Shown: positions 8,431 through 16,513 of the stretch, piece after piece
Layout: every line of letters starts with the position of its first letter
How positions within the stretch are numbered: the stretch's first letter is position 1
From: Pseudomonas serbica
GTDB taxonomy: Bacteria; Pseudomonadota; Gammaproteobacteria; Pseudomonadales; Pseudomonadaceae
Assembly (NCBI RefSeq): GCF_028823535.1
Contig: NZ_JAQIYM010000090.1
Span: forward strand, 806,001 to 870,000
DNA length: 64,000 nt
Reading direction: 5' to 3'
Program-made: the position numbers and the translations under genes
The notes under the pieces: generated by a model
The model's input: the letters and a program-made list of their open reading frames with translations, nothing else
Told to the model about the DNA's origin: nothing
Databases searched by the model: none

Positions 8431-8456
8431 AGGCCTGGGATTCCCAGGCTTTTTCT
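8431..8456 (+). terminator. Rho-independent terminator after family A cluster
   Basis: GCCTGGG-ATT-CCCAGGC is followed by TTTTTCTGTTT. It ends the three-paralogue cluster. Confidence 0.75.
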
Positions 8457-8493
8457 GTTTCGAACCCGGCAGAAAATTTGTGCGATGGTGGCC

Positions 8494-8522
8494 TTGCGGT
8501 AATCTCTAGAGTAATACATAAT
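8494..8522 (+). promoter_or_regulatory. CTAG-type promoter (copy 2)
   Basis: TTGCGG, a 17-bp spacer with the palindrome CTCTAGAG, and CATAAT (or TACATA two bases earlier). It sits about 60 bp upstream of the gene at 8585 and matches the other CTAG promoters. Confidence 0.6.
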
Positions 8523-8584
8523 CTGTTCATCGGGCTTACCCTCGCAGTAGGGCGCCGCCATCATTCAACGCAAGAGGCTACGGT

Positions 8585-8899
8585 ATGGAGATCAAGGGAT
8601 TTTTCGTCGACTGGAATGGCTCTACTCGCCGAACCGAAAATCCAGGCCCAGGCTACACGTGTCTGGTCGACCTTGAGCGTAACCATGTTGACGTGGTTGA
8701 TGGTGGAAGTTTCGTGATTTTCGAGTGCACCTACTTCCCGACTCTGGAAAGTGTTGTGGCAGCGGACATTGAGATCAAATTGCTCGATTTCCCGGACATC
8801 ATTCGTGCCTCGAGTGAAGGCATCATTGTCGAAAATTGCGTATTCGAGGCTGCACCCGAAAGCGCTACAGCGCCGGACGCCGGCGAAAACCACCTCTAA
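8585..8899 (+). CDS. Hypothetical protein
   Basis: A 104-residue acidic protein, mainly beta-rich (MEIKGFFVDWNGSTRRT, VDLERNHVDVVDGGSFVIFE, AADIEIKLLDFPDIIRA). ATG 8585 follows AAGAGGCTACGGT. No recognised motif. It is probably the first gene of a short operon with the next gene, 19 bp downstream, under the CTAG promoter. Confidence 0.7.
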   Translation: MEIKGFFVDWNGSTRRTENPGPGYTCLVDLERNHVDVVDGGSFVIFECTYFPTLESVVAADIEIKLLDFPDIIRASSEGIIVENCVFEAAPESATAPDAGENHL

Positions 8900-8918
8900 A
8901 CAATAAGGGTAAATTGTG

Positions 8919-9254
8919 ATGCTCAAGCCAACTGAGAAAGAAATCTCCGAAGCTGGCGACTGCGTACTAATCCTGGATACAGGCCCCCTGGACTCGGTCG
9001 ATAACTCTGCGGTCGAGCAAGGTGTGCGCCAAGGCTGGGACATGGCAGCCCGGAAGTTCACCTGGACACCAGAAGCGCCAACCGAGCCCGGTCTCTATGC
9101 GGTCGCGGAAAAGTTTGGCGATACTCCGCCGCGCACTGGCGTGTACACCGTCGAGTACGCCAAGGATGATCGCTTGATCTACGGCGGCACCCGCTACGTC
9201 ACCGACGCCCCTGTTGGCACCTTGTGGCATCGCCTGTCGCCTCTGCCGGGTTGA
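8919..9254 (+). CDS. Hypothetical protein
   Basis: A 111-residue protein. GTG 8916 and ATG 8919 are adjacent; either may be used after TAAGGGTAAATT. The second half has TWTPEAPTEPGLYAVAEKFG and ends with GTLWHRLSPLPG. The PTEPGLY segment resembles a short motif common in phage hypothetical proteins that end in a Trp-containing beta strand. Function unknown. Confidence 0.65.
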   Translation: MLKPTEKEISEAGDCVLILDTGPLDSVDNSAVEQGVRQGWDMAARKFTWTPEAPTEPGLYAVAEKFGDTPPRTGVYTVEYAKDDRLIYGGTRYVTDAPVGTLWHRLSPLPG

Positions 9255-9387
9255 TGACAGCGTAGCCAGACGCTTCGCGCTGGAGTGGCGACTTCTCTCT
9301 AGCCTTATCGTCTGGCGTGCCTCCATATGGCTGGATTGAAATCCACCATGCCATTACAATGCCAGCCATCACAGAAAGGTAGTCGTC

Positions 9388-9759
9388 ATGAGTTTGTTGA
9401 ATCGATTGAAAGACCTGTTTTACTGGGGAACCGTACCGGTGGAGCCAGCCAAAACACCTGCCGGGGCCTATGAGCCCTATGCAACGATCATTGAGTCGTC
9501 TCTTCGCGGCATCAAGGCCGACGACTTGCGCCATGATCCTGTCTACAAGGCGCCACATTACGTGGTTCGTATGTGCAATACGCTGGTCGAAAAGATCCAT
9601 GAGGCCGGCAATTCGACCGTGACCCTGGAGTCGTTGGTGCGAGTTGAGCGCAGCGCCGCAGGCCATACCGATTACCATCGCCGGTTTTCGCTGTATTGCT
9701 CCGAACTGGCTGAGCAAGGCGCCGCTGAATCAGGTGCGGGCACGCTCGTCGCCCGGTAA
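9388..9759 (+). CDS. Hypothetical protein
   Basis: A 123-residue protein with ATG 9388 after AGAAAGGTAGTC. The N-terminus is MSLLNRLKDLFYWGTVPVEP, a short amphipathic helix rather than a signal peptide. The middle has a helical VRMCNTLVEKIHEAGN and the tail is Ala/Gly-rich. Not recognised. A strong terminator follows. Confidence 0.65.
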   Translation: MSLLNRLKDLFYWGTVPVEPAKTPAGAYEPYATIIESSLRGIKADDLRHDPVYKAPHYVVRMCNTLVEKIHEAGNSTVTLESLVRVERSAAGHTDYHRRFSLYCSELAEQGAAESGAGTLVAR

Positions 9760-9805
9760 CCGCTGTACGACTGAGACCTACCAGCCGCTATTTGGCCCAG
9801 AGATA

Positions 9806-9836
9806 AAACCCCGTTAATTCGGGGTTTCTTCGTTTT
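9806..9836 (+). terminator. Rho-independent terminator
   Basis: AAACCCCG-TTAATT-CGGGGTTT followed by CTTCGTTTT. It separates the gene ending at 9759 from the next CTAG promoter. Confidence 0.8.
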
Positions 9837-9841
9837 AACGC

Positions 9842-9869
9842 TTGTAATTAATCTCTAGAGTGATACTAT
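9842..9869 (+). promoter_or_regulatory. CTAG-type promoter (copy 3)
   Basis: TTGTAA, a 16-bp spacer with CTCTAGAG, and TACTAT. It lies 33 bp upstream of the gene at 9902. The core of spacer plus -10 is nearly identical to the copy at 8494 (AATCTCTAGAGT). Confidence 0.65.
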
Positions 9870-9901
9870 CTAACCCATAGAACTGACAGGGATCACCTCA
9901 G

Positions 9902-10363
9902 ATGAGTGTCACAACCCAGATGCTGATCGACGCTGGCTTCGAAGTCATCGCCGGCGCCGATACAACCCTTCGCAAGCGTATGCAAGCGTGCGAAATGCCC
10001 TATTTCAACGAGCACGTAGTCGATGAGGTCAATATCGGGCCTCAGGATCTCGCGGTGCTGACGGTCAGCGCTGATCGCATGGTGGAGTTCTCGGTGTTCC
10101 AGAGTGGCAGCGACCATACCTCCAGCACCTCTGGGGTGCTGTATCACGAACCTCCTGTGTCCATCGATTCGGAGGAAGGCCTGGGCATGCTGGGCGACGC
10201 CGGCGTGCAGATCGGCCAAGTGCTTGAGGCCTTGGTTGATGGCTTTAATCTCGTTCAACTGCCAGATTTGGTTGACCGTTTTGAGGCTCCTGTCGATGTA
10301 AGTCGCTTGCCGGTATTCGGCGCCGTTCAACCATTTGGACTGAATCCTCATGAAAAAATCTGA
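9902..10363 (+). CDS. Hypothetical protein
   Basis: A 153-residue acidic protein starting at ATG 9902 after CAGGGATCACCTCAG. It includes LIDAGFEVIAGADTTLRKRM and a hydrophobic LEALVDGFNLVQLPDLVDRF. No motif recognised. Its end overlaps the next gene by 14 bp, so the two are probably coupled. Confidence 0.7.
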   Translation: MSVTTQMLIDAGFEVIAGADTTLRKRMQACEMPYFNEHVVDEVNIGPQDLAVLTVSADRMVEFSVFQSGSDHTSSTSGVLYHEPPVSIDSEEGLGMLGDAGVQIGQVLEALVDGFNLVQLPDLVDRFEAPVDVSRLPVFGAVQPFGLNPHEKI

Positions 10364-10862
10364 AATCAAAAAAGGTGGCTTCTACAGCGATGGAAAGCTC
10401 GGCGTTCGCGAGGTGCTGGATGAAGGCGCCCAGTACAAGCTGTACGACGCTGTCACCGACACCGATTGCCTGCGCTATCGCGTCTTGAGCGGCCAAGCTG
10501 GTTCCCCCAATGAGCAGCATGGCAACATGACTCGTACGTCATTTGCGACCTGGGCCAAGGCTGAGATCCCCGCTGAGCAGGTGGAACGCTTCCTGATCGA
10601 CCTGCAGGCTACAAAAATCCTGGGCAAGCTCACCGAGCCGCAGCGGGTCTTCCTGAAGGGTTTTGACTCGGATCTGACAACCACTGAATCAAGTGAGTGC
10701 GGGCGCTCAGAATTCCGAGCGGCGGTTGCCTGCCGTGACAAGGGACTCATCGCTGAGATGCCGGCCAGTTTGGCGCCAAATGAAAAGTACTTCGACGTCG
10801 TCTTCACTGAGCTTGGTCTGGCTGTGTTGGCCGGCGTGTTGAAGCCGGTGGCGGTGGAGTAG
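10350..10862 (+). CDS. Hypothetical protein
   Basis: A 170-residue protein. MKKSEIKKGGFYSDGKLGVR at the N-terminus followed by a beta-rich YKLYDAVTDTDCLRYRVLSG suggests a small beta-barrel. Residues 60-90 hold FATWAKAEIPAEQVERFLID. Function unknown. It overlaps the gene before it and is 5 bp from the next. Confidence 0.7.
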   Translation: MKKSEIKKGGFYSDGKLGVREVLDEGAQYKLYDAVTDTDCLRYRVLSGQAGSPNEQHGNMTRTSFATWAKAEIPAEQVERFLIDLQATKILGKLTEPQRVFLKGFDSDLTTTESSECGRSEFRAAVACRDKGLIAEMPASLAPNEKYFDVVFTELGLAVLAGVLKPVAVE

Positions 10863-10867
10863 GTCTG

Positions 10868-11080
10868 ATGGGACTGCCAGACTGGGTCAGGGCGGAGTGC
10901 CGCAAAGAAATAAGCAAGCCAACGCCGTCAATGAAAGACCGCGTTGATCGGGTGCACGCGGCGGCTCTCCGTTGTGGATACCTGCATGATCATGTAACGC
11001 GTTCATACGTCTGGGTCGGGGAAGGCCCTGAGCCATGGGAAGATCCCCGCCGTCGGAGTGGCACAAATGCTCAGTGCTAA
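10868..11080 (+). CDS. Hypothetical small protein
   Basis: A 70-residue protein starting at ATG 10868 after GTGGAGTAGGTCTG. It has a basic helical middle (KDRVDRVHAAALRCGYLHDH) and a Trp/Pro tail. Not recognised. Overlaps the next gene by 14 bp. Confidence 0.6.
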   Translation: MGLPDWVRAECRKEISKPTPSMKDRVDRVHAAALRCGYLHDHVTRSYVWVGEGPEPWEDPRRRSGTNAQC

Positions 11081-11330
11081 GAAACAAATGGAAATTTCGC
11101 TGGTCTGCCACGCCACTGTCGGTAATTGGATGGCTTCCATGTGCAATCCAAAAAACCGTGGTTCCGCGTTCACCTGGGAAAAGTTTCCAGAAATGATGGA
11201 AAAGCAGTGTAGAGGTCAGGTTTCCTTGCAAGTCCCTATGTCCGACCTGATCCGAGAGCGGTGCCTGGGGCATGCCGAGCAGACAGGTCGGAAAATCGCC
11301 GAGAACTGGGTCAAGGAAATGACCGAATAA
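11067..11330 (+). CDS. Hypothetical small protein
   Basis: An 87-residue protein. ATG 11067 has GGAG 9 bp upstream; GTG 11058 is an alternative. It has VCHATVGNWMASMCNPKNRG and a C-terminal helix (GHAEQTGRKIAENWVKEM). Function unknown. Confidence 0.65.
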   Translation: MLSAKKQMEISLVCHATVGNWMASMCNPKNRGSAFTWEKFPEMMEKQCRGQVSLQVPMSDLIRERCLGHAEQTGRKIAENWVKEMTE

Positions 11331-11387
11331 GCACCCAGACCGTGATAATGGCTCGCGGTAACCATACCAATCTGTGAAGGAACTACG

Positions 11388-12053
11388 ATGACCGACGAAA
11401 AGCCAGAGAGCTTGCCAAGGCTTCCCCCGATATCGAAGGATGAAATCCACAAGCTCCTGAACGACCTTAAAACCTCGCAAGGTCAGTTCGCAAAAGATAG
11501 ACCCCCTGTCGTGTTGGTGGGGAATTATGAAAGCACCCAGCAGGCGATCAAGCTTGCCGAGATGGCTGATCCATGGTTGAAAGACTCAATCTTGCGAGGG
11601 CCGGCTTTGCAGGCGGCAGCGTCACGTTACCGGAAGGTCTTCTATGAGGCGGGTGGCCCTAATTCATCCGTTGAGAAGGGCGAGGTAGCTATGGCCGCAG
11701 CCATTGGCCTTTACGTCACGCTGGTAGCTGATCTGCAATACCGTGATGACCAGGAGAATTCGAGAAAGCAGCCTTCACCAGCCGCCGAGGCTTCAAAGGG
11801 TCTACGGGTTGCTGCGGCGTACCATCGCCACCAGGCGCAGACGTTTTTGGAAGAAGAGGGGCGCCTTCTCCGGATTTATGAGTCGCATGGCGACATGGAA
11901 AGTCGCGAAATGGCGAAAGACGCCAGCGATAAGGCAAAGATGCATTTGGACGCTGGCGTCGACATGCTGCTGATGGCCATCGGTAATGCTCCAGAATGCC
12001 TCGATGATGCCTTCGGCGCATTTGAGAAAGCCAGGGCAAAAATCCTGGGTTGA
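11388..12053 (+). CDS. Hypothetical helical protein
   Basis: A 221-residue, mostly helical, charged protein with ATG 11388 after GAAGGAACTACG. It contains AAAYHRHQAQTFLEEEGRLL and SREMAKDASDKAKMHLDAGV and closes with AFGAFEKARAKILG. No membrane segment or catalytic motif. The next gene follows directly. Confidence 0.7.
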   Translation: MTDEKPESLPRLPPISKDEIHKLLNDLKTSQGQFAKDRPPVVLVGNYESTQQAIKLAEMADPWLKDSILRGPALQAAASRYRKVFYEAGGPNSSVEKGEVAMAAAIGLYVTLVADLQYRDDQENSRKQPSPAAEASKGLRVAAAYHRHQAQTFLEEEGRLLRIYESHGDMESREMAKDASDKAKMHLDAGVDMLLMAIGNAPECLDDAFGAFEKARAKILG

Positions 12054-12076
12054 GCCTTGTTAACCGTGAGGATTAC

Positions 12077-12586
12077 ATGGAAATGACTTCCAGCCTGATT
12101 GCGTACCACGGGACGAACTTCGAATTTGACCGGTTTGACAGCAAAATGCTCGGTGTGAGCTGCGACAACCCGACGACGCAGATGGGTTTCTTCTTCACTG
12201 ATGTGGTTGCCGGTGCCTGGCGCTGGGCGAGCAACGGCTACGAAGCGGGCCGTGCTCCGAACACACCATCGGTTGTTGCCGCTGACCTCGGCGGCCTCAA
12301 GCTCAAGACCATCGCACCCAAGAAGTTTTTGTACTACCTGCGAACAGCGCGTGGGGAGACCATTTGGCGGCACCTGTGCAAGTGGAAGTCGACAGGTTAC
12401 GACGGTTTGCGCATCAAGCTTGAAGACGAGGAGTGGTTCTGCGTGTTTGAGGCCAGCAAGATCAAGATTGTGGGCCGGGAACGTACACCGCCAGCCAAAC
12501 CCGAAACAGTGCCCCTGAAGGATCTTCCACCACCGAAGATGCTGAACATCCCGCCAATGCCAAAGGCTGTTCAAGCTCAAGGTTAA
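12077..12586 (+). CDS. ADP-ribosyltransferase-like fold protein
   Basis: The 169-residue product starts at ATG 12077 behind GTGAGGATTAC; a TTG at 12050 is less likely. It begins SLIAYHGTNFEFDRFDS and has MGFFFTDVVAGAWRWAS, the HGT...F-FD...FFTD-A layout of phage-type ART/PARP-fold proteins. It ends with EEWFCVFEASKIKIVGRE, like the closing strand of these proteins. A catalytic Glu cannot be fixed by eye; the E in VFEAS is a candidate. If active it would transfer ADP-ribose from NAD to a host target. An ADP-ribosylglycohydrolase (eraser) is encoded 31 kb away on the same plasmid. Confidence 0.55.
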   Translation: MEMTSSLIAYHGTNFEFDRFDSKMLGVSCDNPTTQMGFFFTDVVAGAWRWASNGYEAGRAPNTPSVVAADLGGLKLKTIAPKKFLYYLRTARGETIWRHLCKWKSTGYDGLRIKLEDEEWFCVFEASKIKIVGRERTPPAKPETVPLKDLPPPKMLNIPPMPKAVQAQG

Positions 12587-12677
12587 GGCGCCATACGAGT
12601 TGTGCAGGCGGTGCTTGCACTTTTGAGTGCCTGGGGAGGGCGTGGTAAGGAGAGAATCGTCGTTTCCAGGCGCAGGA

Positions 12678-12716
12678 AATGATAAACCCACCATGATTTA
12701 CGGTGGGTTTATCATT
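12678..12716 (-). terminator. Perfect 15-bp hairpin, likely bidirectional terminator
   Basis: Arms AATGATAAACCCACC and GGTGGGTTTATCATT enclose 9 bases. It lies between the plus-strand gene ending at 12586 and the stop of a putative minus-strand gene, whose last codons fall inside the hairpin. There is no long T-run on either side, so it may act as an mRNA stabiliser rather than a strict terminator. Confidence 0.5.
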
Positions 12717-12958
12717 GTCGCCTGGCTCCAAACGTTTGCATCGTCGTCTGGAAAGAGGAGCTCCACTCGATCCAGCACTCTGGCAATGCAGCAGCCCTTG
12801 GAAATCACCAGATAGAACCTGGTGCCGCAGTAGCCCATCAAGGCCAGCACGTGGCCGGTCTTGATGCCGTACTTTGATGTTACTCGAAGCGGCGCCGAGG
12901 TACCAACAGCTGCGTCATAAGTTTCACCACCGGCGCGGCCCAGGTAGTCTGGCGCCAC
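12698..12958 (-). CDS. Possible hypothetical protein
   Basis: The minus-strand frame encodes 86 residues from GTG 12958, with a plausible protein core: TSKYGIKTGHVLALMGYCGT, then FYLVISKGCCIARVLDRVEL. No clear ribosome site precedes it and the frame stays open further upstream over the next plus-strand gene. It would fill an otherwise empty 370 bp. Function unknown. Confidence 0.4.
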   Translation of the reverse strand: MAPDYLGRAGGETYDAAVGTSAPLRVTSKYGIKTGHVLALMGYCGTRFYLVISKGCCIARVLDRVELLFPDDDANVWSQATMINPP

Positions 12959-12986
12959 CCCAACACAACATTGCGAGGAAATTGTC

Positions 12987-13157
12987 ATGAAGCGAGACAC
13001 ATTCGAAATCTGGTACCACATGCACGGCTCCGCCTGGGATGCTGAGGTGCACACCTGTGACAAGACCGAAATCACAGGTGATGACATGGAAAGCGTGCGC
13101 AAAAAGTTCCTGGATGAGAATCCGGGTGCGACGATCTACTCCATCGACGTTGTGTGA
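12987..13157 (+). CDS. Hypothetical small protein
   Basis: ATG 12987, behind TTGCGAGGAAATTGTC, opens a 56-codon frame. It contains FEIWYHMHGSAWDAEVHTCD, then KTEITGDDMESVRKKFLDEN and a closing TIYSIDVV strand. The beta-alpha-beta pattern and the good ribosome site support a real gene. Not recognised. Confidence 0.6.
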   Translation: MKRDTFEIWYHMHGSAWDAEVHTCDKTEITGDDMESVRKKFLDENPGATIYSIDVV

Positions 13158-13271
13158 AGCCTATTTCACGCGTTTTCTGGAAAAATCGTAACGGCTACCG
13201 CAGGCCATCGAGCTTTACTTCATCATCGAAAAGCCTTGACGTGGCGAAAATTCACGCGGCAAAAACGACAA

Positions 13272-13308
13272 TCAATTTGGTTGAATTTCTACAATTCAAC
13301 CAAATTGA
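13272..13308. repeat. Perfect 16-bp inverted repeat (hairpin)
   Basis: Arms TCAATTTGGTTGAATT and AATTCAACCAAATTGA enclose TCTAC. It is AT-rich, 28 bp upstream of the gene at 13336. No T-run follows on either strand, so it could be an operator, a cruciform or a 5' UTR hairpin. Confidence 0.7.
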
Positions 13309-13335
13309 ATACATCCTTCTTATTCGAGGTGGCCA

Positions 13336-13830
13336 ATGAGCACCGCAGACTGCAAAGAACTCCTGGTCGAAGCCTATCCGGACACCAAGGCCAAAGAATG
13401 GAAGCGCACGGCGAAATACTTGAACGGCTTTGATGTCGAGATCCGCGTGTTCGCGCACCCCGTTGTCGGTACGGTGTTCGTCGACGAAGAGGAAGGGGAG
13501 GTCATCACTGATCCAACCTACTTCGAAACGCGTCAGAAGTCGGCGCTGAAGCCTTCGGACTTCTACTTTTCCATCGACAGCAGCCATGACTGTGACGACC
13601 AGCTTCAGGTCTACCTGGTGCTGAAGGACTTCTACGACAAGTACGGGCATGTCGAGTCGACGCACCTCCACAACGCAGTCAAAGGCTTCTTCCCGAAAGG
13701 CCTGGAGTGCGACGAGGAGATGGAGGCCTGCTTCGCCATTTACTCGATCACCGATCCTGAAGAGCTCAAGCAGATGTTCCTGGACAGTGGCTTCGCATAT
13801 GCCACATTCATGGAATCCGAAAGCGCATGA
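13336..13830 (+). CDS. Hypothetical protein
   Basis: A 164-residue acidic protein starting at ATG 13336 after GAGGTGGCCA. It has an N-terminal KELLVEAYPDTKAKEWKRTA helix, a beta-rich VEIRVFAHPVVGTVFVDEEE, and a C-terminal DPEELKQMFLDSGFAYATFM. Not recognised. A very strong hairpin sits just upstream. Confidence 0.7.
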   Translation: MSTADCKELLVEAYPDTKAKEWKRTAKYLNGFDVEIRVFAHPVVGTVFVDEEEGEVITDPTYFETRQKSALKPSDFYFSIDSSHDCDDQLQVYLVLKDFYDKYGHVESTHLHNAVKGFFPKGLECDEEMEACFAIYSITDPEELKQMFLDSGFAYATFMESESA

Positions 13831-13865
13831 GCACCGTCGACCTTGGAGCCATTGCGGTCGAACAC

Positions 13866-13920
13866 TTGTAAGCCTATAGGCTTACAAAATCTGGCTTTCT
13901 GTACGCCTGTAGGCATACAG
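13866..13920. promoter_or_regulatory. Twin 22-bp palindromes
   Basis: Two related inverted repeats lie with centres 33 bp apart. The first is TTGTAAGCC-TATA-GGCTTACAA at 13866-13887 (perfect). The second is CTGTACGCC-TGTA-GGCATACAG at 13899-13920 (one mismatched pair). They share TGTANGCC and GGCNTACA. The spacing is three helical turns, as for cooperative dimer binding. Neighbouring genes converge here, so an operator role is uncertain. Confidence 0.55.
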
Positions 13921-13932
13921 CAGAGCCGGCAC

Positions 13933-14001
13933 GAGCCAGGTCGCTGGCTCGAGAGGATCCCGATCAGAAAAAGAAAAGGCGCCATGGGGGCGCCTTTTTT
14001 T
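13933..14001. terminator. Bidirectional terminator region
   Basis: A first hairpin, GAGCCAG-GTCG-CTGGCTC (13933-13950), is followed by AAAAGGCGCC-ATGGG-GGCGCCTTTTTTT (13974-14001). A T-run follows on the plus strand and A-run precedes it, so it can stop both the plus-strand gene at 13336 and the minus-strand gene at 14016. Confidence 0.8.
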
Positions 14002-14015
14002 GCTCGTGCTCGCAC

Positions 14016-14351
14016 TCAAGCTGGAGGCAAATCTGCCTCTACATCAGCGATGGTGTAGACGATGACGTCGTCTTCGTTGGTCGGCGAATTTTCAACAGCA
14101 ACCAAGATGTCATCCACCGTCAGCTCACCAATATGCTGGGCGAACTCGGCTTCTTGAATCCCACGCAGGCGCAAGGTGTAGTAGATCGCCTTCAGTTCAT
14201 CAGCGTGCAAGATGATGTCGATGCTCTGGCGCTCTATCACAGCCTTACTTGCGACATCTGGCTTGCTCAGCAGCGAAGTGTTGGCCAGAGCTAACGCGGC
14301 AGTCAGACGCTCACGGGTGGTTTCAATGCGGAACGGTTCTACTTTGTGCAT
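14016..14351 (-). CDS. Hypothetical protein
   Basis: A 111-residue acidic, helical protein. ATG 14351 behind GGAACCCCT is preferred to TTG 14363. It includes FRIETTRERLTAALALANTS, SIDIILHADELKAIYYTLRL and LTVDDILVAVENSPT. No motif recognised. It diverges from the tandem duplicate genes to its right. Confidence 0.65.
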   Translation of the reverse strand: MHKVEPFRIETTRERLTAALALANTSLLSKPDVASKAVIERQSIDIILHADELKAIYYTLRLRGIQEAEFAQHIGELTVDDILVAVENSPTNEDDVIVYTIADVEADLPPA

Positions 14352-14579
14352 GAGGGGTTCCAATTCGGGGGAAAAAGGTCGCGGCAGTTATTCGCAAATA
14401 TTGCCAATACTTCAGGTCAGTAAAGCACATCGGGATAGTTTCAGAAACCAAAAACTGGCCAAATTCGGTTGCACCGCGAGACAAAATTAATGATGGCAAA
14501 TGTTGCATGTATTTGTGATTGAATGTTGCCATCGGGTGCCTATAGACTGATTGAAGAAACGGAATTATTGGAGCTGCAA

Positions 14580-15434
14580 ATGACAACGCCAACACCAACG
14601 AACAATACGGCTCAGGTTTATGAAGGTCTGGACGTAACCCGTGATCACCCGGACGTCTTTGGTGACCCTGTTTTTGGTGTTTATCGCCGCCAACAATTAG
14701 AAACTCCATTCAAATTGATGGATCTGGACGGCTATTTCGACCGCTATCCGCGTGAACGGTTTGTGATAACCGGGACTTACAAGGATGTCCCCCACAATCC
14801 TCGCGCAAATGCTGATCCGGAACTGATCTTCAAGGGCACCATTCACAGACATCAGCTTGTCGAAATGCATGACGGCATCCTCAACCATGCTACTGGTTCT
14901 GCGGCTCCAGCCGGCATTGCGGCAATCATGAAATCGGAAACGGCTTTCAGCGAGGTTTCCAAAAAGGAATTCTCGGAGAGCTTTTTAAAAGCAATTCAGA
15001 CTCCACAGGCCGTCCCATTTCTTGCGATACATGCATTGTCTCACGCCGTAAAGGCCGGGGAGTCGAGGTCGTCGGTATTGAGCATGGAGCAAGGATTTCT
15101 GGCAGATATGTTGTGGGATCTTGTGAATCATAATAGGGGCAGACACTTTCTCCTCTCGGGGAAGGAATTCACCACCGGTACTTGGGCATCTAGTCCATTG
15201 ACGCCCGATGAACTGAAAGCTCTCCCGTATGTCGCCGGCCTGTATCGGGAGGTGTACGACGAGATGGGACAAAACCACGCAGCGCATGCTGCGCACGCTA
15301 AATCGCTGGTCGCGAAGGTGGCGGCAGCGGGATACCCAACAGCAGCTGCAAGCATCGCTGAGTTGAACGGCCTTGAATTTCCGACCAAGAAGCCGGCTCG
15401 CCGGGTCGATCTGGACGATGGGCCGAGCATGTAA
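14580..15434 (+). CDS. Hypothetical protein, tandem duplicate copy 1
   Basis: The 284-residue product starts at ATG 14580 behind TTGGAGCTGCAA, which matches the start of the downstream copy exactly in context. The strongest shared blocks are LDVTRDHPDVFGDPVFGVYR at the N-terminus, SETAF-EVSKK-F, QAVPFLA, ALSHAVK, and a C-terminal LVAKVAAAGYPTAA segment. It ends KKPARRVDLDDGPSM. Not recognised; no membrane segment. A terminator follows. Confidence 0.8.
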   Translation: MTTPTPTNNTAQVYEGLDVTRDHPDVFGDPVFGVYRRQQLETPFKLMDLDGYFDRYPRERFVITGTYKDVPHNPRANADPELIFKGTIHRHQLVEMHDGILNHATGSAAPAGIAAIMKSETAFSEVSKKEFSESFLKAIQTPQAVPFLAIHALSHAVKAGESRSSVLSMEQGFLADMLWDLVNHNRGRHFLLSGKEFTTGTWASSPLTPDELKALPYVAGLYREVYDEMGQNHAAHAAHAKSLVAKVAAAGYPTAAASIAELNGLEFPTKKPARRVDLDDGPSM

Positions 15435-15448
15435 CCTCACTACTAATG

Positions 15449-15475
15449 AAAAAGGCGCCCCGGTGGCGCTTTTTT
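15449..15475 (+). terminator. Terminator of duplicate copy 1
   Basis: AAAAAGGCGCC-CCGGT-GGCGCTTTTTT, a hairpin with a T-run. A near copy follows the second duplicate, so the terminator was part of the duplicated unit. Confidence 0.75.
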
Positions 15476-15648
15476 GTTCCTGATCGTAATCATGCTGGGC
15501 GAAGTTGGCGATTCTGGCCATTTCGGTTCCGCCGAAAGACAGACATTTGATGATGGCATATTGATGATGTACTTGTGGTTTTTCGAGTTGTATCTTGTCA
15601 GCAGCTGACTTTACACTGGATGAAGAAACTGAATTTTTGGAGCTGTAA

Positions 15649-16500
15649 ATGACAACGCCAACAAACACTCTGACCACGATGTATGGAAACCTGGACGTTA
15701 CCCGTGATCATCCGGACGTTTTCGGCGACCCTGTATTTGGCGTTTATCGTAAAAAGGATCTGGCTTCTCCTTTCAGATTTCACGAACTTGACGGGTTTTT
15801 CAATCGGTACCCTGTCGAGCCAGTCGCGTTCCGGGCCGACGGTACACAGCGGTTTTACGATGTGCCGTTCAACAAGAATAGGGGCGATACGGCAGAGGTC
15901 GTTTTCAAAGGCGAGTTAAAATTCGAGCAGCTTGATGAAATGCGCGAGGCGATCCTCAACCATACAGGGGGATCTACGGCCCCTTATGACGTTAAGGCAG
16001 TCATGAACTCCGAAACGGCGTTCAAAGAGGTTTCCAAAAAGCAATTTGCGGAATGCTTTATTGGTGCTATTCAGTCACCTCAGGCTGTGCCATTTCTGGC
16101 ATTACTAGCGTTGTCGCATGCTGTGAAATCCACAAACGATGACGAAACATTGGGGCGGGAACAGGCCTCGCTAGGCGCCATGTTTTGGGCTGGTTATGGG
16201 GATCATCCACGGCGCTCTGAATTTCTGTTTTCTGGCAAGGAATTCACTGTCGGGAATTGGGCCTATAAACCACTGACTGCGGATGAATTGAGGGCTCTCC
16301 CGTATGTTGCCGGTGTGTTTCGCGAGGTGTATGACGAGGTCGGCCAAAACCACGCTTCCCACGCCAAGTCACTGGTTGCGAAGGTGGCGGCAGCAGGATA
16401 CCCAACAGCTGCTCGTGTGCTGGCTGAGTTGAACGAGATCGAACTTCCGGCCAAGAAGCCGGCTCGTCAGGTTGACCTTGACGACGGCCCAAGCATGTAA
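15649..16500 (+). CDS. Hypothetical protein, tandem duplicate copy 2
   Basis: This 283-residue protein aligns with copy 1 over its full length and shares the N-terminal LDVTRDHPDVFGDPVFGVYR and C-terminal LVAKVAAAGYPTAA and KKPAR-VDLDDGPSM blocks. The middle has diverged. The upstream 100 bp and the terminator are also related to those of copy 1, so this is a segmental duplication of about 1.07 kb. Function unknown. Confidence 0.8.
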   Translation: MTTPTNTLTTMYGNLDVTRDHPDVFGDPVFGVYRKKDLASPFRFHELDGFFNRYPVEPVAFRADGTQRFYDVPFNKNRGDTAEVVFKGELKFEQLDEMREAILNHTGGSTAPYDVKAVMNSETAFKEVSKKQFAECFIGAIQSPQAVPFLALLALSHAVKSTNDDETLGREQASLGAMFWAGYGDHPRRSEFLFSGKEFTVGNWAYKPLTADELRALPYVAGVFREVYDEVGQNHASHAKSLVAKVAAAGYPTAARVLAELNEIELPAKKPARQVDLDDGPSM

Positions 16501-16513
16501 CCTCAGCACAATT

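Noticed and set aside
12678..12716. The GGTGGG hairpin as a stray unit of the 46-kb array
   Set aside because: It shares the ACCCACC / GGTGGG stem only; its 15-bp arms and 9-base loop differ from the array units, and it has no TTTC/GAAC ends.
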